Below, piece by piece: positions 15,444-23,196 of a DNA stretch of 64,000 nt. The notes under the pieces are model-generated. The model ran no database searches. It was not told the origin of the DNA and saw only the letters and a program-made list of their open reading frames with translations. Position 1 is the stretch's first letter, and every line of letters starts with the position of its first letter. Position numbers and translations under genes: made by a program. Location: the NCBI RefSeq assembly GCF_947503875.1, contig NZ_CANNFH010000003.1:372001-436000 (forward strand), given 5' to 3'. This stretch comes from an uncultured Polaribacter sp. Lineage in GTDB: Bacteria; Bacteroidota; Bacteroidia; Flavobacteriales; Flavobacteriaceae.

Positions 15444-17167
15444 TATTTTATGTATTTAAAATAGTCTTTTAAAACCGTGTCATTTTCGGCACTTGGCGTA
15501 AAGATTTCTAATATTTTTGGTTGATCAGATTCGTTAAAGAATCCGTTTAATTCACGATTTACTATTGCTGTTGCAAATGCTTTTTGATACGTAAAACCAT
15601 ACGTTTTCGCCAAATGTTCTGCTGTTAAACAATGTGGTGTTTCAAAATAGTTTAATGCATTTGTTGTTCTTGGACCAGGAATTATTTTAAAAATTCCACC
15701 ACCAGAATTATTCATTACAATAATTCTAAAATTCTTAGGGATATTAGTATTCCATAAGGCATTAGAATCATAGAAAAAACTTAAATCGCCCGTAATTAAA
15801 AGCGTTTGATTTTTACTAGCAAAAGCAGCACCAATAGCAGTACTTGTGCTACCATCTATACCACTTGTGCCCCTGTTACAAAATACTTGTATGCTATTTT
15901 TAATGGTAAACAATTGCGCATAACGTATTATGGCGCTATTGCTAATTTGCAGTTGTGTATTTTCTGGCACTTCAATTAAAACTTGTTCAAATACCTTAAA
16001 ATCTGAGTGTTTTAAATCGGCAAAATAATGGGCATGTTTTTCTCTTCTGTAATCTCTAATTGCCAACCATTTTGATTGGTAATCGCTTTTTATTGGCCCT
16101 ATAAATTGATTGAAATTACGAAAGAAATCTACAGGTGTGGTTTGTATAAATTCCGATAAACAGAAAAAAGTATTGGTTGCTTTTCTGGCATCTATATTCC
16201 AATGATGTTTAGGTTGATAATCTCTTAAAAAACGTTTGATTCTTTTAGAAACAATCATGCCACCAAATGTTACCAAAACATCGGGTTGTAATGCTTTAAA
16301 TTCTGCATCTTCTAAAGAGAAAATTAATTGATCTATAGCATTTACAGCTTTGTTATGATGCAAATTAGACGTAGTTTCTGTAAGTATTAAAACAGACTCA
16401 TCTTCTGCATACAAATCTATTAAATTGTGTAATTCCTTATTTGGATAATTTACACCAACTACAATCATTTTTTTGGAAGCTGCAGACCAAATATTTGCTA
16501 ATTTCTGATAATCGATATGGGAATTATCTAAAGAACTTAAAGAAATATTAGGAAAATTAAATTCCTCCAATTCTGGCACAGTTTCATACAAAGGCTCATC
16601 AAAAGGCACGTTTACATGCACAGGACCTTGTTGTGAGGTTGCTATTTGTAAAGCTTCGCCAATTAATTGACCGTTTCTGGTTTTAAATTTTGGATTTTCT
16701 ACCAAATTTGCAGAAAACAAAATATGGTTTGCAAATACGTTTTCTTGACGTATGGTTTGCCCATCGCCAATGTCTATTAAATGTTTGGGTCTGTCTGCAG
16801 AAATAATTACAAGCGGAATGTTGCTATAAAATGCCTCTGCAATTGCAGGATAATAATTTAACAACGCAGAACCAGAAGTACATAAAACAGCAACTGGTTT
16901 TTGTTTTTGTTGTGCAATACCTAAAGCAAAAAATGCTGCACAACGCTCGTCTACCACACTTAATGTTTCAATTTCTGGGTGATTAGAAAAACCTATGGTT
17001 AAAGGCGCATTTCTAGAACCTGGAGAAATAACAACAGTATCAATTTTAAATTGAGTACAGGCAGAAATTACCAATTGTGCAAGTTCTTTTTTAGGGAAAA
17101 GAGCCTCTCCTAACCTCTCCAAAGGAGAGGAATTTTCAATATTATGAAAATTTGATTCTTTGCTCAT
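15443..17167 (-). CDS. menD: MenD (SEPHCHC synthase) with repeat-derived N-terminal extension
   Basis: Thiamine-diphosphate enzyme joining 2-oxoglutarate to isochorismate in menaquinone synthesis. It has 574 residues: Pyr domain with VISPGSRNAPLTIGF and SVVDERCAAFFALGIAQQ, a central domain, and a PP domain with the ThDP motif GDLSFFYDSNALWN and NNSGGGIFKIIPGP. Family members usually begin near xxPKxxLAQ; here FPKKELAQ is at about residue 24. The preceding SSPLERLGEA is encoded by palindromic unit U (17103-17133). The likely original start (codon CTT at 17101) has been lost, and an upstream ATG at 17167 extends the protein by about 22 residues. Confidence 0.94.
   Translation of the reverse strand: MSKESNFHNIENSSPLERLGEALFPKKELAQLVISACTQFKIDTVVISPGSRNAPLTIGFSNHPEIETLSVVDERCAAFFALGIAQQKQKPVAVLCTSGSALLNYYPAIAEAFYSNIPLVIISADRPKHLIDIGDGQTIRQENVFANHILFSANLVENPKFKTRNGQLIGEALQIATSQQGPVHVNVPFDEPLYETVPELEEFNFPNISLSSLDNSHIDYQKLANIWSAASKKMIVVGVNYPNKELHNLIDLYAEDESVLILTETTSNLHHNKAVNAIDQLIFSLEDAEFKALQPDVLVTFGGMIVSKRIKRFLRDYQPKHHWNIDARKATNTFFCLSEFIQTTPVDFFRNFNQFIGPIKSDYQSKWLAIRDYRREKHAHYFADLKHSDFKVFEQVLIEVPENTQLQISNSAIIRYAQLFTIKNSIQVFCNRGTSGIDGSTSTAIGAAFASKNQTLLITGDLSFFYDSNALWNTNIPKNFRIIVMNNSGGGIFKIIPGPRTTNALNYFETPHCLTAEHLAKTYGFTYQKAFATAIVNRELNGFFNESDQPKILEIFTPSAENDTVLKDYFKYIK
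17103..17133 (-). repeat. 31-bp palindromic unit U inside the menD reading frame
   Basis: On the minus strand: ATTCCTCTCC, TTT, GGAGAGG, TTAGGAGAGGC. It matches the copy at 17421-17451 at about 25 of 31 positions, in the same register. It is translated in menD (SSPLERLGE). It is the outward-facing inverted partner of the 17421-17451 copy. Confidence 0.85.
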
Positions 17168-17195
17168 GTGGAATTCTAATTCCTATTATTTTAAA

Positions 17196-17222
17196 AACTC
17201 CAAACTGATTAAATTTGGAGTT
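17196..17222 (-). terminator. Hairpin with T run upstream of menD
   Basis: Minus strand: AACTCCAAA, a 9-base loop, TTTGGAGTT, then TTT AAAA. It could end read-through from the transaldolase-like gene or act as an attenuator for menD, whose ATG lies 29 bases downstream. Confidence 0.5.
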
Positions 17223-17249
17223 CTTTGTGTTTCTTTTAATTCAATTTGC

Positions 17250-17335
17250 CGGCAAACAAGTCTAGCCCTGATTGAAACGGCATCCTTTTTGCCTTTTTCG
17301 GCAAAAAGATATAGTGGAAAGCAGGAAATAGCTTC
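17250..17335 (+). repeat. Dispersed structured repeat R2
   Basis: Block order: GGCAAACAAG, TAGCCCTGATTG, AAACGGCATCC, a hairpin TTTTTGCC/GGCAAAAAG, ATATAGTGGAAAGCAGG, AAATAGCTTC. I recognise this as a family frequent between flavobacterial genes (from memory of such sequences, not from a search). It shares the GGCAAACAAG lead-in with R1 at 7956. Only one copy is in the window. Confidence 0.7.
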
Positions 17336-17373
17336 TAATAATTTTTAAAATTGTAGTTCTTAAATTAAAAAGT

Positions 17374-17408
17374 ATTAACTAAAAACTAAAAACCAACAAC
17401 TAAAAACT
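17374..17408 (+). repeat. Degenerate heptamer array (AAAAACT-like) x5
   Basis: Consecutive 7-base units ATTAACT, AAAAACT, AAAAACC, AACAACT, AAAAACT, with a possible sixth (ATTCACA). It lies between R2 and palindromic unit U in the menD-transaldolase gap. The consensus resembles that of the ftsY leader array. Confidence 0.65.
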
Positions 17409-17420
17409 ATTCACACCACA

Positions 17421-17451
17421 GTTCCTTCCCTTTGGGAAGGTTAGGATGGGA
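17421..17451 (+). repeat. 31-bp palindromic unit U, copy flush with the transaldolase-like stop
   Basis: GTTCCTTCCC, TTT, GGGAAGG, TTAGGATGGGA, followed at once by the reverse complement of the TAA stop codon. It is the most regular copy in the window. Confidence 0.9.
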
Positions 17452-18105
17452 TTAATTTCCCTTCTGATAATCTGCCAAAAACTTAGCCAAACCACTATCT
17501 GTTAAAGGGTGTTTTAACAAACCTTCTATAGCGCTTAAAGGTCCTGTCATTACATCAGATCCTAATTTTGCACAGTCTATAATATGCATTGTATGACGCA
17601 CAGAAGCTGCTAAAATTTCTGTTGCAAAACCATAATTATCATAAATCTGACGAATTTCTGCAATAAGGTTTAAACCGTCTGTAGAAATATCATCTAAACG
17701 TCCAATAAATGGCGATACATAGGTTGCACCTGCTTTGGCAGCCAATAAAGCCTGACCTGCAGAAAACACCAATGTTACGTTGGTTTTAATGCCTTTAGAA
17801 GAAAAATATTTACACGCTTTTACACCATCTTTTATCATTGGTAATTTTACCACAATTTGCGGGTTTAAAGCAGCCAAAGCTTCTCCTTCTTTTACCATTC
17901 CATCAAAATCTGTAGCAATTACTTCTGCAGAAACATCCCCATCTACCAACTCGCAAATTGCTTTGTAGTGGTTAATAATATTAGCTTCTCCTGTAATGCC
18001 TTCTTTGGCCATTAAAGATGGATTAGTTGTTACACCATCTAAAATTCCCATGGCTTGCGCTTCTTCAATTTGAGCTAAATTTGCTGTGTCTATAAAAAAT
18101 TTCAT
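17452..18105 (-). CDS. fsa: Transaldolase-like protein (TalC/FSA family)
   Basis: A compact 217-residue class I aldolase of the TalC/fructose-6-phosphate aldolase group, acting in the non-oxidative pentose phosphate pathway or on dihydroxyacetone/glyceraldehyde 3-phosphate. It starts MKFFIDTANLAQIEEAQAMG, then GVTTNPSLMAKEG, VVKLPMIKDG with the Schiff-base lysine, TNVTLVFSAGQALLA, YVSPFIGRLDD and ILAASVRHTMHI. The NVTLVFS version and SVRH are more like small transaldolases than strict FSA. It is a single gene. Its stop codon touches repeat unit U. Confidence 0.92.
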   Translation of the reverse strand: MKFFIDTANLAQIEEAQAMGILDGVTTNPSLMAKEGITGEANIINHYKAICELVDGDVSAEVIATDFDGMVKEGEALAALNPQIVVKLPMIKDGVKACKYFSSKGIKTNVTLVFSAGQALLAAKAGATYVSPFIGRLDDISTDGLNLIAEIRQIYDNYGFATEILAASVRHTMHIIDCAKLGSDVMTGPLSAIEGLLKHPLTDSGLAKFLADYQKGN

Positions 18106-18144
18106 GTTCTAATTTTATAATATTTAGTTGATTTTATTTTATTT

Positions 18145-18242
18145 GGGCGCCTGCCTACCGCAGGCAGGTTTTAACGGGCTTTACGCACTCGCTTCACGCA
18201 AAAAAGCGTGAGAGCTCAAACAATCGCTCCAATCCCTAACGC
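18145..18242 (-). repeat. Dispersed structured repeat R1, copy 2
   Basis: Read on the minus strand it repeats the 7969-8053 element block by block: GCGTTAGGGATTGGAGC, TTTGAGCTCTCACGC hairpin, AAGCGAGTGCG, AAAGCCCG, then a longer stem CCTGCC/GGCAGG and CGCCC. The two copies differ mainly in the loop and in the size of the final stem, which argues for a maintained structure. Confidence 0.85.
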
Positions 18243-18371
18243 AAAGATAGTTAGTTCTTAACAATTTCAAGAAATTAAACAACACTATTTTAATGTTAAA
18301 AGCTAAGTAATGTAAGTTCGATATAACTATTGTAGTTTATACCTTGTATGCAGCTAAAAATTAGTTACTTA

Positions 18372-18476
18372 TCATTTCGAACGAAACGATTTGTTACATG
18401 TCATTTCGAACGAAACAAAGTGTAGTTGAGAAATCTTATACTTAATTTCAGAAATCTCCACAAAATCGAAATGACA
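18372..18476. repeat. Interspersed palindrome with TGTCATTTCGA ends
   Basis: TGTCATTTCGA at 18399-18409 is the exact inverse of TCGAAATGACA at 18466-18476. Inside, GAGAAATCT and AGAAATCTCC form a second layer. A partial extra copy of TCATTTCGAACGAAAC precedes it at 18372. Repeats of this form are common in Bacteroidota intergenic DNA (recalled, not searched). Confidence 0.75.
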
Positions 18477-18587
18477 TTAATTTTAAATATTATAAGACGT
18501 AACTAACTGATAAATAATGTTTTTAAATCGAAATCACTATAAGTAATGAAATTAAGCGAATAACTATAAAATATAATTTTATAGAAG

Positions 18588-19391
18588 TTACATTTTATAA
18601 TGATTCATTAATAACTTCTGATACCAAGTATCTGGCAACAGACGTTTTAATACAATCGAAAATTTTTCCATAAAACCACCCACTTTGTAATGAATTTTTG
18701 GATTTTGGCTATGTATAATTTTGTCTACTGCTTTTGCCATTGCTAAAGGATTCATACCAGAATTTACATGAGCATCCATTAAATCTAAGTTTTTTTGATA
18801 ATTTTCTTTGTATGCAGAATTTTCAAAAACAGGTGTATGGTATCTGCCAGCAGCAATATTGGTAGCAAAATCTCCTGGAGCTATATTTACAACATGTATT
18901 CCAAAGTTTTTTACCTCCATATTTGTGGCTTCTGTAACGGTTTCTAAAGCACCTTTAGAAGCTGAATAAATACCTCTAAAAGGCAAGCCCATATATCCTG
19001 CAATAGAAGTTACATTAATAATTTTACCAGATTTTTGCTTTCGCATTTGTGGTAAAACAGCTTTCATTACATTTATGGCTCCAAAAAAATTCGTGTCAAA
19101 AACAGCTCTCATTTTTTCTGTTGGTGTATCTTCTATAGCGCCAGTAATGCCCATACCTGCATTATTTACCAAAACATCTAAACGATTTTCTTTTTTAAGC
19201 ACCAAAGCTACAGCAGTTGCAATAGTATCTTCTTTTAAAACATCTAAAGCAATTAAATTAAAATTGTGCTTTTCTTGGTTTTTAGGATTTCTACTGGTAC
19301 CATAAACAATATTACCTTTTTCAGCTAAAAAAGTGGCTATTGCTTTTCCTATTCCAGAAGATGCACCAGTAATTAAAATAACTTTACTCAT
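18588..19391 (-). CDS. Short-chain dehydrogenase/reductase
   Basis: Classical SDR of 267 residues. It has an N-terminal Rossmann motif ITGASSGIGKAIATFLA, VLVNNAGMG, NVTSIAGY and the catalytic YSASKGALE (Tyr-x3-Lys). The TSRNPKN segment after the second strand suggests NADP(H). The C-terminal region (NPKIHYKVGGFMEKF, LLPDTWYQKLL) resembles SDRs that act on hydrophobic substrates. It is a single gene; the 200 bases upstream contain a variant palindromic unit and the SRP RNA gene. Confidence 0.9.
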   Translation of the reverse strand: MSKVILITGASSGIGKAIATFLAEKGNIVYGTSRNPKNQEKHNFNLIALDVLKEDTIATAVALVLKKENRLDVLVNNAGMGITGAIEDTPTEKMRAVFDTNFFGAINVMKAVLPQMRKQKSGKIINVTSIAGYMGLPFRGIYSASKGALETVTEATNMEVKNFGIHVVNIAPGDFATNIAAGRYHTPVFENSAYKENYQKNLDLMDAHVNSGMNPLAMAKAVDKIIHSQNPKIHYKVGGFMEKFSIVLKRLLPDTWYQKLLMNHYKM

Positions 19392-19523
19392 AGAATAAGT
19401 TTTAACGTATCAGATTTAAAATTCAAAAATAAGGTTTTGATAATTTATGAGAGGTCAATAAAACGAAAAGAAAGTGTATTATTAATTTAAAAAAGTAAAT
19501 TATAAAGTAATTTTATTCTTTGA

Positions 19524-19580
19524 AGTCCTTACTGGAGCCTGTATTGAGCGAAGTCGAAATAGAAAGGATTTAGGATAGGA
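19524..19580 (+). repeat. Diverged long-loop palindromic unit U beside the SRP RNA terminator
   Basis: Starts AGTCCTTACT, has an internal AGCCTGTATTGAGCG and CGAAATAG section like the 11661-11714 copy, and ends AAAGGATTTAGGATAGGA. The tail points at the 3' end of the SRP RNA gene, 11 bases away. No inverted partner is visible at the other end of this gap (19392-19523), which otherwise shows nothing. Confidence 0.65.
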
Positions 19581-19591
19581 ACAAAAAAAAA

Positions 19592-19691
19592 TGGCAAGCT
19601 ACCTACATCACACTGCTACAACCTAATACCTTTGCTGCATTCCTGCCCTGGAGGATTCAAAGGGAGCTAGTTGTGTAGAACTTGCCGATGC
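19592..19691 (-). ncRNA. ffs: Signal recognition particle RNA (small bacterial type)
   Basis: On the minus strand the RNA runs from about GCATCGGCAAG to CTTGCCA. The 5' GGCAAG pairs with the 3' CTTGCC. The conserved domain IV core is present: CCAGGGCAGGAATGCAGCA followed by AAGG, with the apical loop and asymmetric internal loop bound by Ffh. A T run follows (A run at 19582-19590), acting as terminator. About 100 nt, the normal size for small SRP RNA. Its receptor gene ftsY is also in this window. Ends are estimated to within a few bases. Confidence 0.92.
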
Positions 19692-19864
19692 AAATTTACA
19701 ATCTTATTTGATTTAAACAATTAAAAAAAGATTAATTTTTTTGTAACATTTTTAATTTATTGAATACTAACATTTTGTTGAAAATGATGTAAAAACATTA
19801 AAAATAAATATGCCATATCAACGAAATGAATATATTTGTATAACTAACTAAAATTTTGGTAAAA

Positions 19865-20386
19865 ATGGAAAATGAAGTGAATAGTAAAAGTATTATTGTA
19901 AATAACGGAGCTACGTTAGGTGTTATTGGTATTATTATTAGTGTTGTAATTTATGCAATGGGCATGCATCTAGACCCACATTGGTCTGTTTCAGTTGTAC
20001 AATCTGCCGTAGTTATTGCTTTTGTTATTTTAGGAATTAAAAAATTTAAAGCAGCTAATGGTGGTTTCATGTCTTGGGGACAAGGTGTTAAAATTGGAGT
20101 TGGTATTACTGTTTTAGCAGGTTTAATAGGCGCAATTTATAACTATGTTTTCATTTCTTTTATAGAACCAGACTTTTTAACTCAAATGATGGAAGTTCAA
20201 AATCAAAAATTTCTTGATCAAGGTTTGACAGAAGAGCAAATTGAAACAGCAAATGCTATGAGTGGTTCTATGCAAAATCCTTTAATAATTTCTGCATTTG
20301 CAATAATTGGTAGTGCTATATTCGGTTTTGTTATTGCTGCTATTGCTGCTGCAATCATGAAAAAGTCCGAAGAAGAAACGTACTAA
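19865..20386 (+). CDS. DUF4199-family membrane protein
   Basis: A 173-residue integral membrane protein typical of the Bacteroidota DUF4199 family: four hydrophobic helices (about 14-32, 40-58, 70-98, 138-165), a GFMSWGQGVKIGVGITVLAG segment and a short acidic C-terminus. A TTG codon three positions upstream could be used, but the ATG at 19865 gives the usual MENEV-type start. A glycosyltransferase gene follows 79 bases later; in related genomes such pairs often co-occur (recalled). Function unknown. Confidence 0.85.
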   Translation: MENEVNSKSIIVNNGATLGVIGIIISVVIYAMGMHLDPHWSVSVVQSAVVIAFVILGIKKFKAANGGFMSWGQGVKIGVGITVLAGLIGAIYNYVFISFIEPDFLTQMMEVQNQKFLDQGLTEEQIETANAMSGSMQNPLIISAFAIIGSAIFGFVIAAIAAAIMKKSEEETY

Positions 20387-20435
20387 AAAATGGTTTAAAA
20401 GTTTTTAAGGTAAAAAAGTTCTAAAGTTGTATTCC

Positions 20436-20459
20436 AACTTTACAACTTTACAACTAAAA
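20436..20459 (+). repeat. Short octanucleotide AACTTTAC array before the glycosyltransferase start
   Basis: AACTTTAC, AACTTTAC, AACTAAAA in register, ending 6 bases before the ATG at 20466. The preceding TAAAGTTG at about 20423-20430 is the inverse of CAACTTTA, so the region can form a hairpin. Same family as the octamer arrays at 14902, 33123 and 50260. Confidence 0.65.
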
Positions 20460-20465
20460 AATAAT

Positions 20466-21422
20466 ATGAATATTTCAATTGTAATTCCGCTTTTAAACGA
20501 AGCAGAATCTTTACAAGAATTACACGATTGGATTGCAAAAGTTATGCAATCCAATCGTTATTTATATGAAATTATTTTTATTGATGACGGCTCTACAGAT
20601 ACTTCTTGGCAAGTAATTGAAAAACTATCACAAAAAAACGAAGCTGTAAAAGGCATTCGTTTTCAAAGAAACTTTGGTAAATCGCAAGCTTTAGACGCTG
20701 GTTTTGCAATGGCAAAAGGCGTTGTAGTTATTACCATGGATGCAGATTTGCAAGACAATCCAGAAGAAATACCAGAATTATACGACTTAATTATTAAAGA
20801 AGATTTCGATTTAATTTCTGGTTGGAAAAAGAAAAGATACGACAACGTTATCACCAAAAACATTCCGTCTAAATTATTTAATGCCGCTGCCAGAAAAACT
20901 TCAGGACTAAAATTACACGACTTTAATTGTGGTTTAAAAGCGTACAAAAACGAGGTAATTAAAGCCGTAAAAGTTAGTGGAGAAATGCACAGATACATTC
21001 CTGTTTTAGCTAAAAACGAAGGCTACACAAAAATAGGCGAAAAAGTAGTGCAACACCAAGCCAGAAAATACGGAGAAACTAAATTTGGTATAGACCGTTT
21101 TGTAAACGGATTTTTAGATTTAATTACCATTTCTTTTCTATCAAAATTTGGTAAAAGACCCATGCATTTCTTCGGGCTTTGGGGTACTTTTATGTTTTTA
21201 TTTGGTACATTCTCTGCACTTTATATTGGTATTATAAAACTGTACAAAGTTTACAATGGCATAAAAACAATATTGGTTACAGACAATCCGTGGTTTTATA
21301 TAGCGTTAACTTCTATGATTTTAGGTACTTTATTATTTTTAGCTGGCTTTATTGGAGAACTCATCATTAAAACCAAAAACAATGAAAAACACTACGTTAT
21401 TAGAGAAAAACTAAATTTCTAA
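20466..21422 (+). CDS. Family 2 glycosyltransferase, DPM1/GtrB type
   Basis: Membrane-bound family 2 glycosyltransferase of 318 residues, of the kind that loads a sugar onto a polyprenyl phosphate. It has MNISIVIPLLNEAESL, IDDGSTDTSW, MDADLQDNPEEIPEL, LHDFNCGLKAYK and two C-terminal membrane helices (about 225-250, 273-298). A longer reading frame begins 39 bases upstream, but those codons (MYSNFTTLQLKN) merely translate the octamer repeat, so the internal ATG is chosen. Phosphohexomutase and exporter genes follow on the same strand, fitting a cell-envelope glycan theme. Confidence 0.92.
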   Translation: MNISIVIPLLNEAESLQELHDWIAKVMQSNRYLYEIIFIDDGSTDTSWQVIEKLSQKNEAVKGIRFQRNFGKSQALDAGFAMAKGVVVITMDADLQDNPEEIPELYDLIIKEDFDLISGWKKKRYDNVITKNIPSKLFNAAARKTSGLKLHDFNCGLKAYKNEVIKAVKVSGEMHRYIPVLAKNEGYTKIGEKVVQHQARKYGETKFGIDRFVNGFLDLITISFLSKFGKRPMHFFGLWGTFMFLFGTFSALYIGIIKLYKVYNGIKTILVTDNPWFYIALTSMILGTLLFLAGFIGELIIKTKNNEKHYVIREKLNF

Positions 21423-21480
21423 ACTATATATTTGTAAATTAAGCACAAAATTATATTTACCCTTTATTCCACCAAAAAAA

Positions 21481-23196
21481 ATGAGCGAAATTCTAGACAA
21501 AGCAAAACTATGGTTATCTCCTATTTTTGATACTGAAACGCAACAAGAAATTCAAAATTTAATAGATACAAATTCAGATGCGCTAGCAGATCGTTTTTAT
21601 AAAGATATGGAGTTTGGTACTGGTGGAATGCGTGGTTTAATGGGCGCAGGAACCAACAGAATTAATAAATATACTTTAGGTAGAGCTACACAAGGTTTGT
21701 CTAATTATTTGTTAGAAAATGTAAAAAAAGCACAAAAAAGTGTTGTAATTGCTTACGATTGCAGACACAATAGTAAAAAGTTTGCAAAAGTAGTTGCAGA
21801 TGTTTTGTCTGCCAACAACATTAAAGTTTTTTTGTTTGACGATTTACGTGCAACACCAGAATTATCTTTTGCAGTAAGACATTTAAATTGTGATGCAGGT
21901 ATTGTTTTAACTGCCTCTCACAATCCGCCAGAATACAATGGCTATAAAGTGTATTGGGCAGATGGCGGCCAAATTGTACCACCACATGATAATGGAATAA
22001 TTAGCAAAGTAAACGCTTTAGATTTCTCTGAAATTAACTTTAATGCCAATGAAGATTTAATTGAGGTTATTGGTGCAGCTGTAGACAAAGCTTTTATTGA
22101 AGCTTCAGTAAAAAACGGCTCTTTATCTGATAAAGTAGATCGTAAAAACTTAAAAATTGTATTTACATCTTTACACGGAACTTCTATAATGTCCGTGCCA
22201 GATGCTTTAAAAAATGCAGGCTATACAGATGTGCATCTTGTAGCAGAACAAAGCAAGCCAAATGGCGATTTTCCTACAGTAAAATCTCCAAACCCAGAAG
22301 AACCAGAAGCCTTACAAATGGCCACTGATTTAGCCAATAAAATTGATGCAGATATTGTTATTGGTACAGATCCAGATTGTGATAGATTAGGTGTTGCTGT
22401 TAGAGATTTAGATGGCCATATGAAACTAATGAATGGGAACCAAACCATGGTTGTTATGACTGAGTTTTTACTAAAAAAGTGGAAAGAAACTGACAAAATA
22501 AACGGAAAACAATTTATTGGCTCTACTATTGTATCTACAGAATTGGTAAATGAAATTGCGGCAACCTATAATGTAAATACCAAAGTTGGTTTAACTGGTT
22601 TTAAATGGATCGCTAAAATGGTACGTGATTTCCCTGAACTGGATTTAATTGGTGGTGGAGAAGAAAGTTTTGGTTATATGGTTGGGGATTTTGTAAGGGA
22701 TAAAGATGCAGTTACAGCTACTTTATTAGCCTGCGAAGTTGCTGCTTTAGCAAAACAAAATGACAGTTCTTTTTATGAAGAATTGTTACAAATTTATGTT
22801 CGAAATAATTTTTATAAAGAACACTTAATTTCGATTACCAAAAAAGGTATGGATGGTGCTGCAGAAATACAACAAATGTTAAGCGATATGCGTAACAATC
22901 CAATTACTGAAATTGATGGAGAAAAAATTGCCACACTTTCTGATTACAATAGCTCTGTAAAAAGAAATTTAATTACTGGTGAAGAAACTACTATAGATTT
23001 ACCAAAATCTAATGTGTTAATTTATCAAACAGAAAAAGGTACCAGAATTGCTGCAAGACCAAGTGGAACAGAACCTAAAATAAAGTTTTATTTTAGTGTA
23101 AATTCTGTTTTAGATACAAAAGAAAACGCTCTAAAGGTTGAAGCTGAATTAGATGCTAAAATTCAGCGAATTATTAAAGAAATGAAATTGAATTAA
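21481..23196 (+). CDS. Phosphoglucomutase/phosphomannomutase family protein
   Basis: Phosphohexomutase of 571 residues interconverting sugar 1- and 6-phosphates. The four signature loops are present: active-site serine loop TASHNPPEYNGYK, metal-binding GTDPDCDRLG, sugar-specificity GGEESFGY, and phosphate-binding RPSGTEPKIKFYF. The N-terminal FGTGGMRGLMGAGTNRIN matches the PGM2/phosphopentomutase-like branch. Its stop codon overlaps the ATG of the ABC transporter gene (TAATG), so the two are co-translated. It likely supplies sugar 1-phosphates for envelope polysaccharide or storage metabolism. Confidence 0.94.
   Translation: MSEILDKAKLWLSPIFDTETQQEIQNLIDTNSDALADRFYKDMEFGTGGMRGLMGAGTNRINKYTLGRATQGLSNYLLENVKKAQKSVVIAYDCRHNSKKFAKVVADVLSANNIKVFLFDDLRATPELSFAVRHLNCDAGIVLTASHNPPEYNGYKVYWADGGQIVPPHDNGIISKVNALDFSEINFNANEDLIEVIGAAVDKAFIEASVKNGSLSDKVDRKNLKIVFTSLHGTSIMSVPDALKNAGYTDVHLVAEQSKPNGDFPTVKSPNPEEPEALQMATDLANKIDADIVIGTDPDCDRLGVAVRDLDGHMKLMNGNQTMVVMTEFLLKKWKETDKINGKQFIGSTIVSTELVNEIAATYNVNTKVGLTGFKWIAKMVRDFPELDLIGGGEESFGYMVGDFVRDKDAVTATLLACEVAALAKQNDSSFYEELLQIYVRNNFYKEHLISITKKGMDGAAEIQQMLSDMRNNPITEIDGEKIATLSDYNSSVKRNLITGEETTIDLPKSNVLIYQTEKGTRIAARPSGTEPKIKFYFSVNSVLDTKENALKVEAELDAKIQRIIKEMKLN

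Larger units (their letters stand above)
18106..18587. other. Long intergenic gap occupied by repeats
   Basis: This 482-base gap between two minus-strand genes has no supportable ORF. It holds dispersed element R1 copy 2 (18145-18242) and the TGTCATTTCGA palindrome (18372-18476). The AT-rich remainder, about 18243-18371 and 18477-18587, shows nothing I can interpret; any promoter of the transaldolase-like gene must lie upstream of 18105. Confidence 0.6.
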
